64,000 bases of DNA from Micromonospora solifontis (GTDB lineage: Bacteria > Actinomycetota > Actinomycetes > Mycobacteriales > Micromonosporaceae): contig NZ_RJLN01000030.1 of assembly GCF_003725545.1 (NCBI RefSeq), positions 1 to 64,000 on the forward strand. Reading direction: 5' to 3'. A program made the translations under genes and the position numbers. The notes below the pieces were generated by a model. The model was given only the letters and a program-made list of their open reading frames with translations, did no database searches and had not been told where the DNA came from. Of this stretch, positions 52,851-61,982 are shown one piece after another; position 1 is the stretch's first letter; every line of letters starts with the position of its first letter.

Positions 52851-54745
52851 CACCGCGCACCTCCGTCCGCGGCCACCCGCGCCGCCAGGGCCGGTCGTTC
52901 CCCGGCCCGCGCCCGGGCGACCAGGGCGGCGGCCTCGGCGCGTTCCTCGCGCCTGGCCCGCAGGTTCGTCCCGAGCGCGATCAGTGGCGGGCCGAGACCG
53001 GTCAGCAGGGTCAGCACCGGCCAGACCCGTAGCAGGGGCGCGTCGGCGCCCAGGACGAAGCTGGCGCCGAGCAGCCCGGCGGCGGCGGCCGCCCAGCACA
53101 GGTGCAACCGGAACGTGCCGAGCGACTCGGTGGTGCGCAGCTTCCCCTTGGCCGTCACCACGAAGCCCAGTTTCCGGCGCAGCAGCGCACCGAACCCGGC
53201 GGCCACGTAGACGGGACCGGCGAACAGGGCCAGCGCCATGCCGACCATCCCGATCTCCTCCCGCTCGTGGGGGGCGATGTTGAACCGGCGCAGCCAGAGC
53301 CAGAGCGCGAACCAGGTGCAGAACGTCGCGCCCCACAGCAGGGACCACACGGTGCCGTCGAGCTGCGCGGCGCTCACGCCGGTGAGCAGGTACATCGCCG
53401 TGGCGAGGTTGCCCAGCAGCAGGCTGACCGCCACGCTGGGGTAGTAGAACTGCAGCAGCCGGTACTGCCAGCGCCGCCGGGTCGGCAGCTCGCGGGGGGC
53501 GCGCAGCTCGGGACGGACGATGATCTCGCTGATCCCGGCGGCCCAGCGTTTCTGCTGGTTGAAGTAGTCCGCCCACGAGGTCGGGCCCTCGCCGATGGCG
53601 ACCACGTCGGGGGTGTAGACGCCCTTCCACCGGTTGCCGGTGCCCGGGTTGACGGCGGCGTGGACGCGGATGCTGGTCAGGTGGTCCTCGATGATCGAGT
53701 CCTGGTAGCCGCCGATGGTCTGCCACGCCGCCGGCCGGTAGAGGTGCCCGGTGCCGGTGAGCAGCGGCGCGTCCAGCCCGTTCCCGCCGCGCGCGATGAG
53801 GCCGTTGTAGAGGTACTGCTGCACGGAGGCGCCGTGCGCGACGAAGTTCTGGTGCATGTTGCCGTACACCTGGGGGGTCACCACGAAGGCGACGTCCGGG
53901 TCGCGGAAGTAGCCCAGCGTGCGTTCGAGGAAGTTCGGCAGCGGCACGTGGTCCGGGTCGACGTTGGCGACCACGTCGTAGTGGCGTTCGTGCTCGGCCC
54001 GCCAGGCGTTGTGGTTGCCGGACTTGGTCCGCGCCCGGAACTCCCCGGCGGGCTGGTTGTACTCCGGGCGGCCCTTGCGGCTGAAGTGGCGTACACCCAG
54101 CCGCGCGGCCATCTCCCGCACCGCCGGGTCGTCGCCCTCGTCGAGGATCCAGACGTCGACCTGACCGCAGTACACGATCTGCCGCAGCCGGCGCAGGGTC
54201 CGTTCCACCACGTCGAGCGGCTCCTTGCTGGGCACGATCGTGGTGAGCAGGGCCACCCGCAGGCCGACCGGCGGGTCGACCGGGACCGGGTCGCGGGCGT
54301 GGAAGGCGAACATCCAGACGACCACGTTCTGCGCGAGGCGGATCAGCTCGACCCCCACGACGACGCAGAAGCCGAGCCGGGCGGCGACGGTCTGCCAGCC
54401 GCCGAGGGCGCTCCCGCCGACGCCGGGTACGTGCTGGGGAAGCAGCAGCCAGCCGACGAACAGCAGCCCGGCCGCGCTGTTGACCAGGACGAGCAGGGTG
54501 AGCACCAGCCGGGCCGCGGGCGAGGCGACGTGCCGGAACTCGACCGCCGCGTCCGCGCGCGCGGGCGCGGTCAGCGGGCCGGCGGTCGCGCCGCAGCCGG
54601 CGTACGTGAGGCGGGCCCGGACGTTGCGCCGGCGGCGCTCCACCTCCCGCCCGGGCGGCGGCGGGGCCGGCGGGACCGGCGGAGCGCTGTCGCCCGAGGT
54701 CCCGGGCGTGGCGCGGGACAGGCGTGTATCGGCGGCGACGGCCAC
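52847..54745 (-). CDS. cellulose-synthase-like glycosyltransferase, GT2
   Basis: 632 residues. Membrane-embedded processive glycosyltransferase: about 80 residues of cytoplasmic head, two membrane segments, the catalytic GT2 domain, and about five C-terminal membrane segments. Catalytic motifs are visible as VDVWILDEGDDP, the DxD in ANVDPDHVPLP, the IIEDH (TED-type) acid, and QQKRW (QxxRW). That set marks processive beta-glycan synthases. It lacks a PilZ domain. Coupled to GH26 by a GTGA overlap and preceded by a polytopic glycosyltransferase-like gene 70 bases away. The product polymer is unknown (beta-glucan or beta-mannan). Confidence 0.92.
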   Translation of the reverse strand: MAVAADTRLSRATPGTSGDSAPPVPPAPPPPGREVERRRRNVRARLTYAGCGATAGPLTAPARADAAVEFRHVASPAARLVLTLLVLVNSAAGLLFVGWLLLPQHVPGVGGSALGGWQTVAARLGFCVVVGVELIRLAQNVVVWMFAFHARDPVPVDPPVGLRVALLTTIVPSKEPLDVVERTLRRLRQIVYCGQVDVWILDEGDDPAVREMAARLGVRHFSRKGRPEYNQPAGEFRARTKSGNHNAWRAEHERHYDVVANVDPDHVPLPNFLERTLGYFRDPDVAFVVTPQVYGNMHQNFVAHGASVQQYLYNGLIARGGNGLDAPLLTGTGHLYRPAAWQTIGGYQDSIIEDHLTSIRVHAAVNPGTGNRWKGVYTPDVVAIGEGPTSWADYFNQQKRWAAGISEIIVRPELRAPRELPTRRRWQYRLLQFYYPSVAVSLLLGNLATAMYLLTGVSAAQLDGTVWSLLWGATFCTWFALWLWLRRFNIAPHEREEIGMVGMALALFAGPVYVAAGFGALLRRKLGFVVTAKGKLRTTESLGTFRLHLCWAAAAAGLLGASFVLGADAPLLRVWPVLTLLTGLGPPLIALGTNLRARREERAEAAALVARARAGERPALAARVAADGGARW

Positions 54746-54815
54746 GTTTCCCCCATGGGTCCGAGTCTTGCTGAGCCTGGTCAGGACGATCTACAGAAAG
54801 GTCATGCGGTGACGG

Positions 54816-56306
54816 TCAGCGCGCCGTGCGGTCGTCCACCAGCAGGGCCAGCGTGAACCCGGTCGGCCGCCAGACCTGCGCCACGCGGTAGCCGACCCGG
54901 AGCATCCGCCCGGTCGGGCCGTCGGTGGGCGGCAGCGGGTCGGCCCGTTCCCCCGGGCGGACCACCCAGAGTCGCCGGCAGTGGGGGACGTCGACGCACC
55001 CGGTGGCGGTCGGCGGCACGGTCGCGGCGGTGACGTCCGCCGGCCGCCGGTCGGCGCGGAGGTAGCGCGCCAGGACGCTGCGCACGTCCGGGCCGCTGCC
55101 GGCGTCGTAGACGAGGCGGTCGCCGGGTTCCCAGCGGTCCTCGACGATCCGGGCGAGCTGGCGGGTGGCGGGTCCGTGCCCGTCGGGCGCCCGCACGGCG
55201 GCCTGCGCCGGGGCACCGATCAGGGCGATCACCGCCAGCACGCCGACCGACCAGCGGGTGCGTACCCGGGACAGCGCGACCGCGGCGAGGGTCGCCCAGG
55301 CCGGCAGCGTGACCAGCAGCGCCTGCGGGGACCAGAGCGGCGTCGCCTGCGCGACGAGCAGCAGGACGACCGGCGGCACCGCCGCCCCGGCGGTGAAGAC
55401 GGCCGCGGGGTACCGCAGCGGCAGGCTGAACAGGGCCAGCACGAACAGCACCCCGGCCAGCGCGGCGACGCCGAACAGCGCCGCCGGCGTCGCGGCGAGC
55501 GCGGTCAGGTCGGGCCGGCCGGCGGGGGCGATCCGGCCGCCGTCGCGCAGGACGAGCCAGAGCAGCGTGGCGGCGGGCAGCGCGCCCACGGACGCGGCCG
55601 CCAGCCACCGGGCGGCCGAGGGGCGGCGGAAGGCGTACGCGGCCCAGCCGTGGCCGGCGAGGAGCGGCAGCGCCGCGACGTGGCAGAGGCCCAGCACGGC
55701 CACGGCGCCGGCGTACGCCGCGAGGCGCCACCGGGTCGGGCGGTCCAGGGTCGGCAGCAGCAGCCAGGTGGCGAGCGCCGCGCCGAGCACGGCCAGCGCG
55801 TACGGCTGGGCCTCCTGCGCGTAGCGGGTCGAGGCCGGCAGGAGCGCGAAGATCAGGCCGGCCAGCAGGCCGGTGCCGGGCGTGAACGCCCGGGCCGCCG
55901 CCGCGCCGACCAGTGCCGCGGCGGCGATCATGGCCAGCACGGACGGTACGCGCAGCGCGAGGTCCGAACTGCCGAACGCCTCGGCCCACGCCCGCATCAG
56001 CAGGTGGTACGGGGTGCCGGTGCCGCCGGCCGAGCCGAGCGCCGACCAGTTCTCCCGCCAGGACGCGGTGGCGGCGCGCCAGGTCGCCAGTTCCTCGGTC
56101 CCGAGGCCGGGCACCCCGGCCCGGACGGCGCCGAGGACGCCCATCACCAGGGCCGGCACCAGCCACGCGGCGATCCATGGGGTGCCGGCCACCGGGCGGC
56201 AGCGCTCGCCTCGGGGTTCGGCGGGGAGGTCCTCGTCCCAGGGATCCTCGGGGCCGCCCCCCACCGGCCCGAGCCGGGGCAGGACCATGGTGTCCGCGTC
56301 GTTCAT
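54816..56306 (-). CDS. polytopic glycosyltransferase-like membrane protein (GT39/PMT-type)
   Basis: 496 residues with about ten to twelve hydrophobic segments. The first long loop has RAGVPGLGTEELATWRAATA followed by TGTPYHLLMRAWAEAFGSSD, the DE/E-containing loop and helix pattern of the dolichol-phosphate-mannose transferase superfamily (GT39/GT83/ArnT type). LALRVPSVLAMI and LLPASTRYAQEAQPYAL continue that pattern. The C-terminal 150 residues are extracytoplasmic. ATG 56306; the frame is open to 56457. On the same strand just upstream of the GT2-GH26 pair, so perhaps part of one polysaccharide unit. The acceptor is unknown. Confidence 0.75.
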   Translation of the reverse strand: MNDADTMVLPRLGPVGGGPEDPWDEDLPAEPRGERCRPVAGTPWIAAWLVPALVMGVLGAVRAGVPGLGTEELATWRAATASWRENWSALGSAGGTGTPYHLLMRAWAEAFGSSDLALRVPSVLAMIAAAALVGAAAARAFTPGTGLLAGLIFALLPASTRYAQEAQPYALAVLGAALATWLLLPTLDRPTRWRLAAYAGAVAVLGLCHVAALPLLAGHGWAAYAFRRPSAARWLAAASVGALPAATLLWLVLRDGGRIAPAGRPDLTALAATPAALFGVAALAGVLFVLALFSLPLRYPAAVFTAGAAVPPVVLLLVAQATPLWSPQALLVTLPAWATLAAVALSRVRTRWSVGVLAVIALIGAPAQAAVRAPDGHGPATRQLARIVEDRWEPGDRLVYDAGSGPDVRSVLARYLRADRRPADVTAATVPPTATGCVDVPHCRRLWVVRPGERADPLPPTDGPTGRMLRVGYRVAQVWRPTGFTLALLVDDRTAR

Positions 56307-56504
56307 CGTGACTCACGCATCTCCGTGGCTGCGGCGAGAGAGGCCCAGCCGCGCGGAGGCGACGCCAGGTCGTCGGCGACTGGATGACACCGAGGAGCCT
56401 AATGAGCCCAGCCCGGCATAACGCCCATATCTCCCGAAAGAGGGATGATCGCGGCATGGGTCGGCGGGTAAAGATCGCGCGTTGCCGGCGGAGGGCGTGG
56501 CACG

Positions 56505-57281
56505 ATGCTCGGCATGTCTGGCCGCGCGCTCAGCTTCGGGACGGTGGCGGAAGAGTACGAACGGTTCCGGCCCGGCTATCCCGTCGAGCTGGTCGACCTG
56601 GTGCTGACGTACGCGGGCCGCCCGGTGCCGACCGCGCTGGAGATCGGCGCGGGGACCGGCAAGGCGACCCGGCTGTTCGCGCGGCGGGGGGTCGCGGTCA
56701 CCGCGACCGACCCCGACCCGGCCATGCTCGCCGAGCTGCGCAGGCACGTACCGGCGGAGGTCAGGACCGTACGGGCCGCGTTCGAGGACCTGCGGCCGGA
56801 CGCGCGGTACGGCCTGCTCTACGCGGCGGCGGCGCTGCACTGGACCAACCCGGAGGGCCGGTGGTCGCGTGCCGCCGCGCTGCTGGAGCCGGGTGGCGTG
56901 TTCGCGTCCTTCGGCGGCCCGGTCCGGCTGGCCGACCCGGCGGTGGAGGAGGCGGTGCGCGCCGCCCGGGCGCCGTTCCTGGGCAGCGACGAGGTGCCGT
57001 CCCCGGACGGGACGCCCCCGGAGCAGGACACGCAGTGGCCGGGCACCGAACTGCAACGGTCCGCGTGGTTCACCGACGTCCGGCAGTCGGTGATCGAGCG
57101 GCGCGTGACCATGACCGCGCGCGACTACGTCGGCTATCTCTCGACGGTCTCGGCCTATCTGACGCTGCCGGCCTCGGCGCGGGAGCAGGCGTACCGCCGC
57201 ATCACGCAGGCCCTGCCGGCGACGGTCGAGATCGCCGCCGACATCGTCGTCCACCTCGCCCGCCGGCTCGGCGAGCGGTAG
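56505..57281 (+). CDS. class I SAM-dependent methyltransferase
   Basis: 258 residues. The SAM-binding motif I is ALEIGAGTGKATRLFARRGV, followed by the acidic VAVTATDPDPAMLAELRRHV and the post-I loop TVRAAFEDLRPDARYGLLYA. The remaining helical half (DYVGYLSTVSAYLTLPASAR) is of the type found in small-molecule methyltransferases. ATG 56505 or 56514 are both possible. Substrate unknown. It is divergent from the glycosyltransferase gene and followed by a hairpin with a T-run. Confidence 0.88.
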   Translation: MLGMSGRALSFGTVAEEYERFRPGYPVELVDLVLTYAGRPVPTALEIGAGTGKATRLFARRGVAVTATDPDPAMLAELRRHVPAEVRTVRAAFEDLRPDARYGLLYAAAALHWTNPEGRWSRAAALLEPGGVFASFGGPVRLADPAVEEAVRAARAPFLGSDEVPSPDGTPPEQDTQWPGTELQRSAWFTDVRQSVIERRVTMTARDYVGYLSTVSAYLTLPASAREQAYRRITQALPATVEIAADIVVHLARRLGER

Positions 57282-57282
57282 G

Positions 57283-57309
57283 GCACCTCCGCCGCCCGGC
57301 GGTGCTTTT
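57283..57309 (+). terminator. Rho-independent terminator with T-run
   Basis: GCACC...GCCG pairs with CGGCGGTGC (arms within 57283-57305, a 3-base bulge on the left arm), followed by TTTT at 57306-57309, directly after the methyltransferase stop. It is the only hairpin in the window with a T-run. Confidence 0.6.
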
Positions 57310-57363
57310 CCGGCAATTCACCCACCGTCGTGTCCACCTTGCGCAGTCACCGTTGTACCGGTT

Positions 57364-58578
57364 GTGACGGCAACGGTGAACGGCCGGCCACAGTGGCAGG
57401 TCAGGTGGGCACGACGCGAGAACGACCGGCGGCAGCGGGCGTACGAGGCCGCGCTCGGCAGCTGGCTCCGGCGCGAGGACCAGCTGATCCGGCTGCGGAT
57501 CGAGGCCGCCGGATTCCTGGGGTGCACCCAGCCCCGCACCGGCCTACCGGTGGCGCTCGCCGACGACGAGGTGGTCTACCGCGTGCTGCCGGCCGCCGAA
57601 CTGGTCGAGGCGGAAGCACGGCACCTGCGCGGGCTGCCCGCGCCCGCGCTGACCCTCGCCACCGGGGCGGTCGACCCGACGACCCACCCGCTGCCGGCCG
57701 GCCTGCGGCTGGTCGACACCGGGATGGCGGTCGTGACGGACCGGCGGGTCGCCTTCGCCGGGCGGGCCGGGCGGCGCGAGTGGACCCACACCGAGGTACG
57801 GGGGCCGGCCCACCACCCGGAGGTCCCGATCACGCTCCTGCCCACCGTGGACGGCCGCCGGCCGGCCGGGCTGCGGGTGCCGGCCGCCGCGGCGGTGAAC
57901 TTCCGCTTTTACCTCACCCTCGCCTTCGCCACCGCCACCGGCGCGCGGGCGGCCATCGTCCCTCAGGTCGACGCCCTGCTCGCGACCCACCGCGCGGCCC
58001 GGCCGACCGCGCCCTCCCCGGTGCCGCCCGAGGCGGCGCCCGCTCCCCTGCTGCGCCCCGAACGGCTGGCCGCCGCGGGCGCCGTCGCCGTCGCGTTGAC
58101 CATCGGCGCGCTGGCCGCCGGCACGGTGAACGCCCCGGCGGGAAGGCCGTACCGGGCGGACCCGGGACCGAACGGGGCCGCCGCGAGCCGGGACGGCCGG
58201 CTCGTGCTCGACGGCGGGTTCCCGGGCACGCCCGCCGGCAGCCCCACGGGCGGCGCGGTCCCGTCGCCGACCAGCACGCCGGGGTCCCGACCCCCGGCCG
58301 GTGTCGCCGACGCGGACGGCCCGGCCCGGCGGGAGACAGGGGCGGCGATCCGGTCGGCCGCGCCGGCCGCAGCGGTCTCCGAGCCGGTACGGAGCGCCGG
58401 TGCCCGGCCGTCCGCCGTCACGCCGGCGACCACGCCCCCGGCGGCCACCACACCGCCACCGGCCGCCACGCCCAGCCCCGGCGGCCCGGCGCCGTCGACC
58501 GGTCCGACGGCGGGCCTGCTCTGCCAGCAACCCCTTCAGCTGCCGCTGGTCGGATCGCTCCTGTGCCCGGGCTCGTGA
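57364..58578 (+). CDS. hypothetical protein with one membrane segment
   Basis: 404 residues of unrecognised family. Residues 1-215 are mostly soluble: an Arg-rich amphipathic helix (ARRENDRRQRAYEAALGSWL) then strands including RLVDTGMAVVTDRRVAFAGR, a PH-like pattern seen in proteins with a membrane-binding module. One membrane segment lies at about 240-258 (LAAAGAVAVALTIGALAAGT). The rest is a low-complexity Pro/Ala/Thr/Ser tail, presumably outside, ending in CQQPLQLPLVGSLLCPGS with two cysteines. GTG 57364 has no clear ribosome site and may be leaderless. Function not identifiable. Confidence 0.6.
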   Translation: MTATVNGRPQWQVRWARRENDRRQRAYEAALGSWLRREDQLIRLRIEAAGFLGCTQPRTGLPVALADDEVVYRVLPAAELVEAEARHLRGLPAPALTLATGAVDPTTHPLPAGLRLVDTGMAVVTDRRVAFAGRAGRREWTHTEVRGPAHHPEVPITLLPTVDGRRPAGLRVPAAAAVNFRFYLTLAFATATGARAAIVPQVDALLATHRAARPTAPSPVPPEAAPAPLLRPERLAAAGAVAVALTIGALAAGTVNAPAGRPYRADPGPNGAAASRDGRLVLDGGFPGTPAGSPTGGAVPSPTSTPGSRPPAGVADADGPARRETGAAIRSAAPAAAVSEPVRSAGARPSAVTPATTPPAATTPPPAATPSPGGPAPSTGPTAGLLCQQPLQLPLVGSLLCPGS

Positions 58579-58709
58579 CGTTCGCGCGCCGCCGGCCCCC
58601 GGTCTGAGCGCCCCGCCGGCCGCTCTTCCGTTCGGTGCGCCCACGGGCTACGGTCGCTGTCACACCGCCAGTGTTGGGTCGCAGCGCCGCGACAGCGGAA
58701 GGGGTCGCC

Positions 58710-59465
58710 ATGACGATCAGCCACATCAGCATCGGTGACGGGCCGCACAAGGTGCTGGCCCTGCACGGCTGGTTCGGATCGGCGCGGGGCTGGGGCGGGC
58801 TGCCCGAGCTGATCGACACCGACCGTTTCACCTGGGCGTTCCTGGACTACCGCGGGTACGGTGCCCGCACCGAGGTGGCCGGCGAGCACAGCATCGCCGA
58901 GATCTCCCGCGACGCGCGGGACCTCGCCGACGCCCTCGGCTGGGACACCTTCTCCGTGGTCGGACACTCCATGGGCGGCAGCGCCGCCCAACGGGTCCTG
59001 GCCGACGCGCCCGGGCGGGTGGACCGCCTCGTCGGCATCAGCCCGGTGCCGGCCGGCGGGGTGCCGTTCGACCTGCAGAGCTGGGCGCTGTTCGACGGCG
59101 CCGCCGCCGACCCGGACAAGCGCCGCGCCATCATCGACCTCACCACCGGCAACCGGCTGTCCGGACGGTGGCTCGACGCCATGGTGCGGTTCTCCCTCGA
59201 CAACTCGACCCGCGAGGCGTTCGGCGCGTACCTGGCCGCCTGGGCGCGGACCGACTTCACCGACGAGGTGAAGGGCAACCCGGTGCCGGCCCTCGCCGTG
59301 GTCGGCGAGCACGACCCGGCGCTGGGCGCCGACACGATGCGCGAGACGTGGCTGCGGCACTACCCCAACGCCCGCCTCGAGGTGCTCGCCAACGCGGGCC
59401 ACTACGCGATGTACGAGACCCCGGTCCGGCTGGTCACGGTGCTCGAGGAGTTCCTCGGGCAGTGA
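58710..59465 (+). CDS. alpha/beta hydrolase
   Basis: 251 residues. The alpha/beta fold is recognised from VLALHGWFGSARGWGGLPEL (oxyanion region), the nucleophile elbow VVGHSMGGSAAQ with Ser in GHSMGG, the acid in VVGEHDPAL and the His in ANAGHYAMYETPVRL. Epoxide hydrolase, esterase or C-C hydrolase activities are all possible. ATG 58710 has GGAAGGGG shortly upstream. The stop overlaps the P450 start as GTGA, so both products probably act on the same compound. Confidence 0.88.
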   Translation: MTISHISIGDGPHKVLALHGWFGSARGWGGLPELIDTDRFTWAFLDYRGYGARTEVAGEHSIAEISRDARDLADALGWDTFSVVGHSMGGSAAQRVLADAPGRVDRLVGISPVPAGGVPFDLQSWALFDGAAADPDKRRAIIDLTTGNRLSGRWLDAMVRFSLDNSTREAFGAYLAAWARTDFTDEVKGNPVPALAVVGEHDPALGADTMRETWLRHYPNARLEVLANAGHYAMYETPVRLVTVLEEFLGQ

Positions 59466-60781
59466 GCGTCGACCCGGCACCCCTGGTCGACCCCCGCACC
59501 TACGTCGACGGCGTCCCGTACGACCTGCTCGCCGAGCTGCGCGCGGCCGCGCCGGTGGTGTGGGTGGACGAGCCGCCGCTGCTCGGGCTGCCCGGCGGCC
59601 CGGGCTTCTGGCTGGTGCTGCGGCACGCCGACGTGACGGAGGTGCTCAAGCAGCCCGGGCTCTTCTCGTCCCGGCTCGGCGCCACCCAGATCCGCGACCC
59701 GGCCACCCCGGCGGACCTCGACTACGTCCGCCGGATGATGCTCAACATGGACCCGCCGGAGCACGGTCGGCTGCGCCGGCCGGTGGCCCGCTCGTTCACC
59801 CCGCGCGCGGTCGCCGCCCTGGAGGCGTCGATCCGGGCCAACGCGGCGGCGCTGGTCGACCGGGTGATTGGCGACGCCGACGAGGGCACCTGCGACTTCG
59901 CCCGTGACCTCGCCGCCGACCTGCCGCTGCTCACCCTCGCCGACGTGCTCGGTATGCCGGAGCCCGACCGCTGGCTGCTCTACGACTGGTCGAACCGGGT
60001 GATCGGCTTCCAGGACCCGGACTACGCGGTGTCGGCCGCGTTCGACCCGGAGGCCGGCACCCCGGCGGCTCGGGAGGCGCTGCGGCACCGGCCGGCCCCG
60101 GACGCCGACGGCCGGATGCCGGACCCGCGGACCCGGGCCGGGATGGCCGACCTCTACGCGTACGCGCACCTGCTCGCCGAGTCGAAACGCCGCGACCCGG
60201 GGCCGGACGTGATGTCCATCCTGCTCGCCCAGCGGGGCGAGGACCGGCTGACGGTGGACGAGTTCGAGAACATGTTCTGGCTGTTCGCCGTGGCCGGCAA
60301 CGAGACGATCCGCAACGGCCTGCCGGGCGCGATGATCGCCCTGCTGGAGCACCCGGACGAGCTGGCCCGGCTGCGCGACGAGCGGGCGCTGTTCGACACC
60401 GCCGTCGACGAACTGCTGCGCTGGTGGACGCCGGTGATGGTGTTCCGGCGCACCGCCACGGCCGACACCACCGTCGCAGGCGTACCGGTGCGGGCCGGGG
60501 ACAAGGTGGTGGTCTCGTTCGCCTCGGCCAACCGCGACGAACGCGTCTTCGCCGAGCCCGACCGGCTCGACCTCACCCGCCAGCCCAACCCGCACCTGGT
60601 CTTCGGTTACGGACCGCACTTCTGCCTCGGCGCGCACCTGGCCCGCTGCCAGCTCCGCGCGCTGTTCGAGGCGCTGCTCGCCCGCACCTCGACCCTCACG
60701 TACGCGGGCCGGCCCGCCTACCTGCGGTCGAACTTCCAGCGCGGCGTGAAGCGCCTGCCGATCCGGTGGCGGCGGCGCTGA
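59462..60781 (+). CDS. cytochrome P450
   Basis: Monooxygenase, 439 residues. The I-helix is AVAGNETIRNGLPGAMIALL, with Asn replacing the usual acidic/Asp residue (AGxDT becomes AGNET). The ExxR motif is DELLRWW near residue 317, and the heme loop is FGYGPHFCLGAHLARCQL with Cys388. Those agree with actinobacterial steroid/terpene-type P450s (CYP125/142-like groups), though no subfamily can be fixed. Electron-donor genes are not adjacent. GTG 59462 overlaps the hydrolase stop by four bases. Confidence 0.92.
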   Translation: MSVDPAPLVDPRTYVDGVPYDLLAELRAAAPVVWVDEPPLLGLPGGPGFWLVLRHADVTEVLKQPGLFSSRLGATQIRDPATPADLDYVRRMMLNMDPPEHGRLRRPVARSFTPRAVAALEASIRANAAALVDRVIGDADEGTCDFARDLAADLPLLTLADVLGMPEPDRWLLYDWSNRVIGFQDPDYAVSAAFDPEAGTPAAREALRHRPAPDADGRMPDPRTRAGMADLYAYAHLLAESKRRDPGPDVMSILLAQRGEDRLTVDEFENMFWLFAVAGNETIRNGLPGAMIALLEHPDELARLRDERALFDTAVDELLRWWTPVMVFRRTATADTTVAGVPVRAGDKVVVSFASANRDERVFAEPDRLDLTRQPNPHLVFGYGPHFCLGAHLARCQLRALFEALLARTSTLTYAGRPAYLRSNFQRGVKRLPIRWRRR

Positions 60782-60859
60782 CCGGTCACCCGGGGAGTAC
60801 CGTCCGCTCGCGGCGCTCGCCGGCGGGCTACGAGCCGGAACCCGCGTCCTGAGCGACGG

Positions 60860-61771
60860 TCAGCCGCCGGCGGGACGAACGTGGTCCCGCCACGAGTGCC
60901 GGGGCTGGTAGCCGAGCACCCGGCGGGCCTTGTCGATGCTCAGCAGCGTCTCGTGCTCGCCCAGCTCCCGGCGGATCTCGACGCCCGGGTAGACCTCGGC
61001 CATCAGGCTGGCACTCGACCGGCTCATCACGGTGTCGGCGTTGGCGATGATGAAGACGTCCGCGCCCGGCCGGTCGTGAGCCAGCGCCCGCTCGACCGCC
61101 TGGGCCCCGTCCCGGGCGTCGATGTAGCCCCACAGGTTCCATCGGCGCAGCCGCGGGTCGGCGTCGAAGGACGGGAACGCCGCGTAGTCCTCGACGTCCA
61201 TCACGTTGGAGAAGCGCAGACCCACCATGACCAGCTCCGGGTCCCAGCGGCAGAAGTGCCGCGCCATCTCCTCCTCGAGCGCCTTGTTCAGCGAGTAGGT
61301 CGACTCCGGGCGCGGCGGGTACTCCTCGTCGACCGGCGCGTACGGCGGTGGGGTGTCGAAGGGCAGCCCGAGCACCGTCTCGCTGGACGCCCACACCACC
61401 CGCTTGATCCCCGCGGCCCGGGCCGCGGCGAAGACGTTGTACGTCGCCGCGGAGTTGTTCGCGAAGGTGGCCGCGTTCGGCATCAGGCCCGGCGCCGGGA
61501 CCGCCGCCAGGTGCACGACCGCCTCGACCCTGCCGGCGTGCTCGTCGGCGCCGCCGGTGAGCGCCTCCACCACCTGCCCGTAGTCGGTCAGGTCGACGAG
61601 GAGGAACTCGCCGTCGACGGCGCGCGGGTCGCGCCCGCCGGCGCGGTCCACCGCCAGCACGTCGACGCCCAGCCCGCGCAGGTGCGCGACCACCGTGCGG
61701 CCGAGCTTGCCGGTGGCGCCGGTGACGACGACGCGCCCGGGCAGGACGGACCCGGCACCACGCTCGGTCAT
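60860..61771 (-). CDS. NAD-dependent epimerase/dehydratase (extended SDR)
   Basis: 303 residues. The Rossmann motif is VVVTGATGKLGRTVV (GxxGxxG) near residue 14, the acidic strand VLAVDRA, VVHLAAV and the catalytic YSLNK (YxxxK). The C-terminal half has DARDGAQAVERALAH and RELGEHETLLSIDKARRVLGYQ, typical of sugar-nucleotide or uronate-type extended SDRs. ATG 61771 has GGAGGAGAGG six bases upstream; the GTG two codons earlier is less likely. The P450 operon converges on it. Substrate unknown. Confidence 0.87.
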   Translation of the reverse strand: MTERGAGSVLPGRVVVTGATGKLGRTVVAHLRGLGVDVLAVDRAGGRDPRAVDGEFLLVDLTDYGQVVEALTGGADEHAGRVEAVVHLAAVPAPGLMPNAATFANNSAATYNVFAAARAAGIKRVVWASSETVLGLPFDTPPPYAPVDEEYPPRPESTYSLNKALEEEMARHFCRWDPELVMVGLRFSNVMDVEDYAAFPSFDADPRLRRWNLWGYIDARDGAQAVERALAHDRPGADVFIIANADTVMSRSSASLMAEVYPGVEIRRELGEHETLLSIDKARRVLGYQPRHSWRDHVRPAGG

Positions 61772-61982
61772 GGTCACCTCTCCTCCGCTTGGTGGTTCAG
61801 CCGGCGGCGGCCGCCGTTGAGCAGCTCAGCGTAGCCGGACCGGCGCGGGCGCGGTCGACACGGTGGCCCGCCCCGACACGGCGGCCGGGCGGTGACACCA
61901 CTCACACCGCGGACCGGCTCCCCGCGCGGTGCGCGGGAAAAGCGGGTGCCGCGCCGAGGGAGGACGACCTAGCTTCGCAGTC

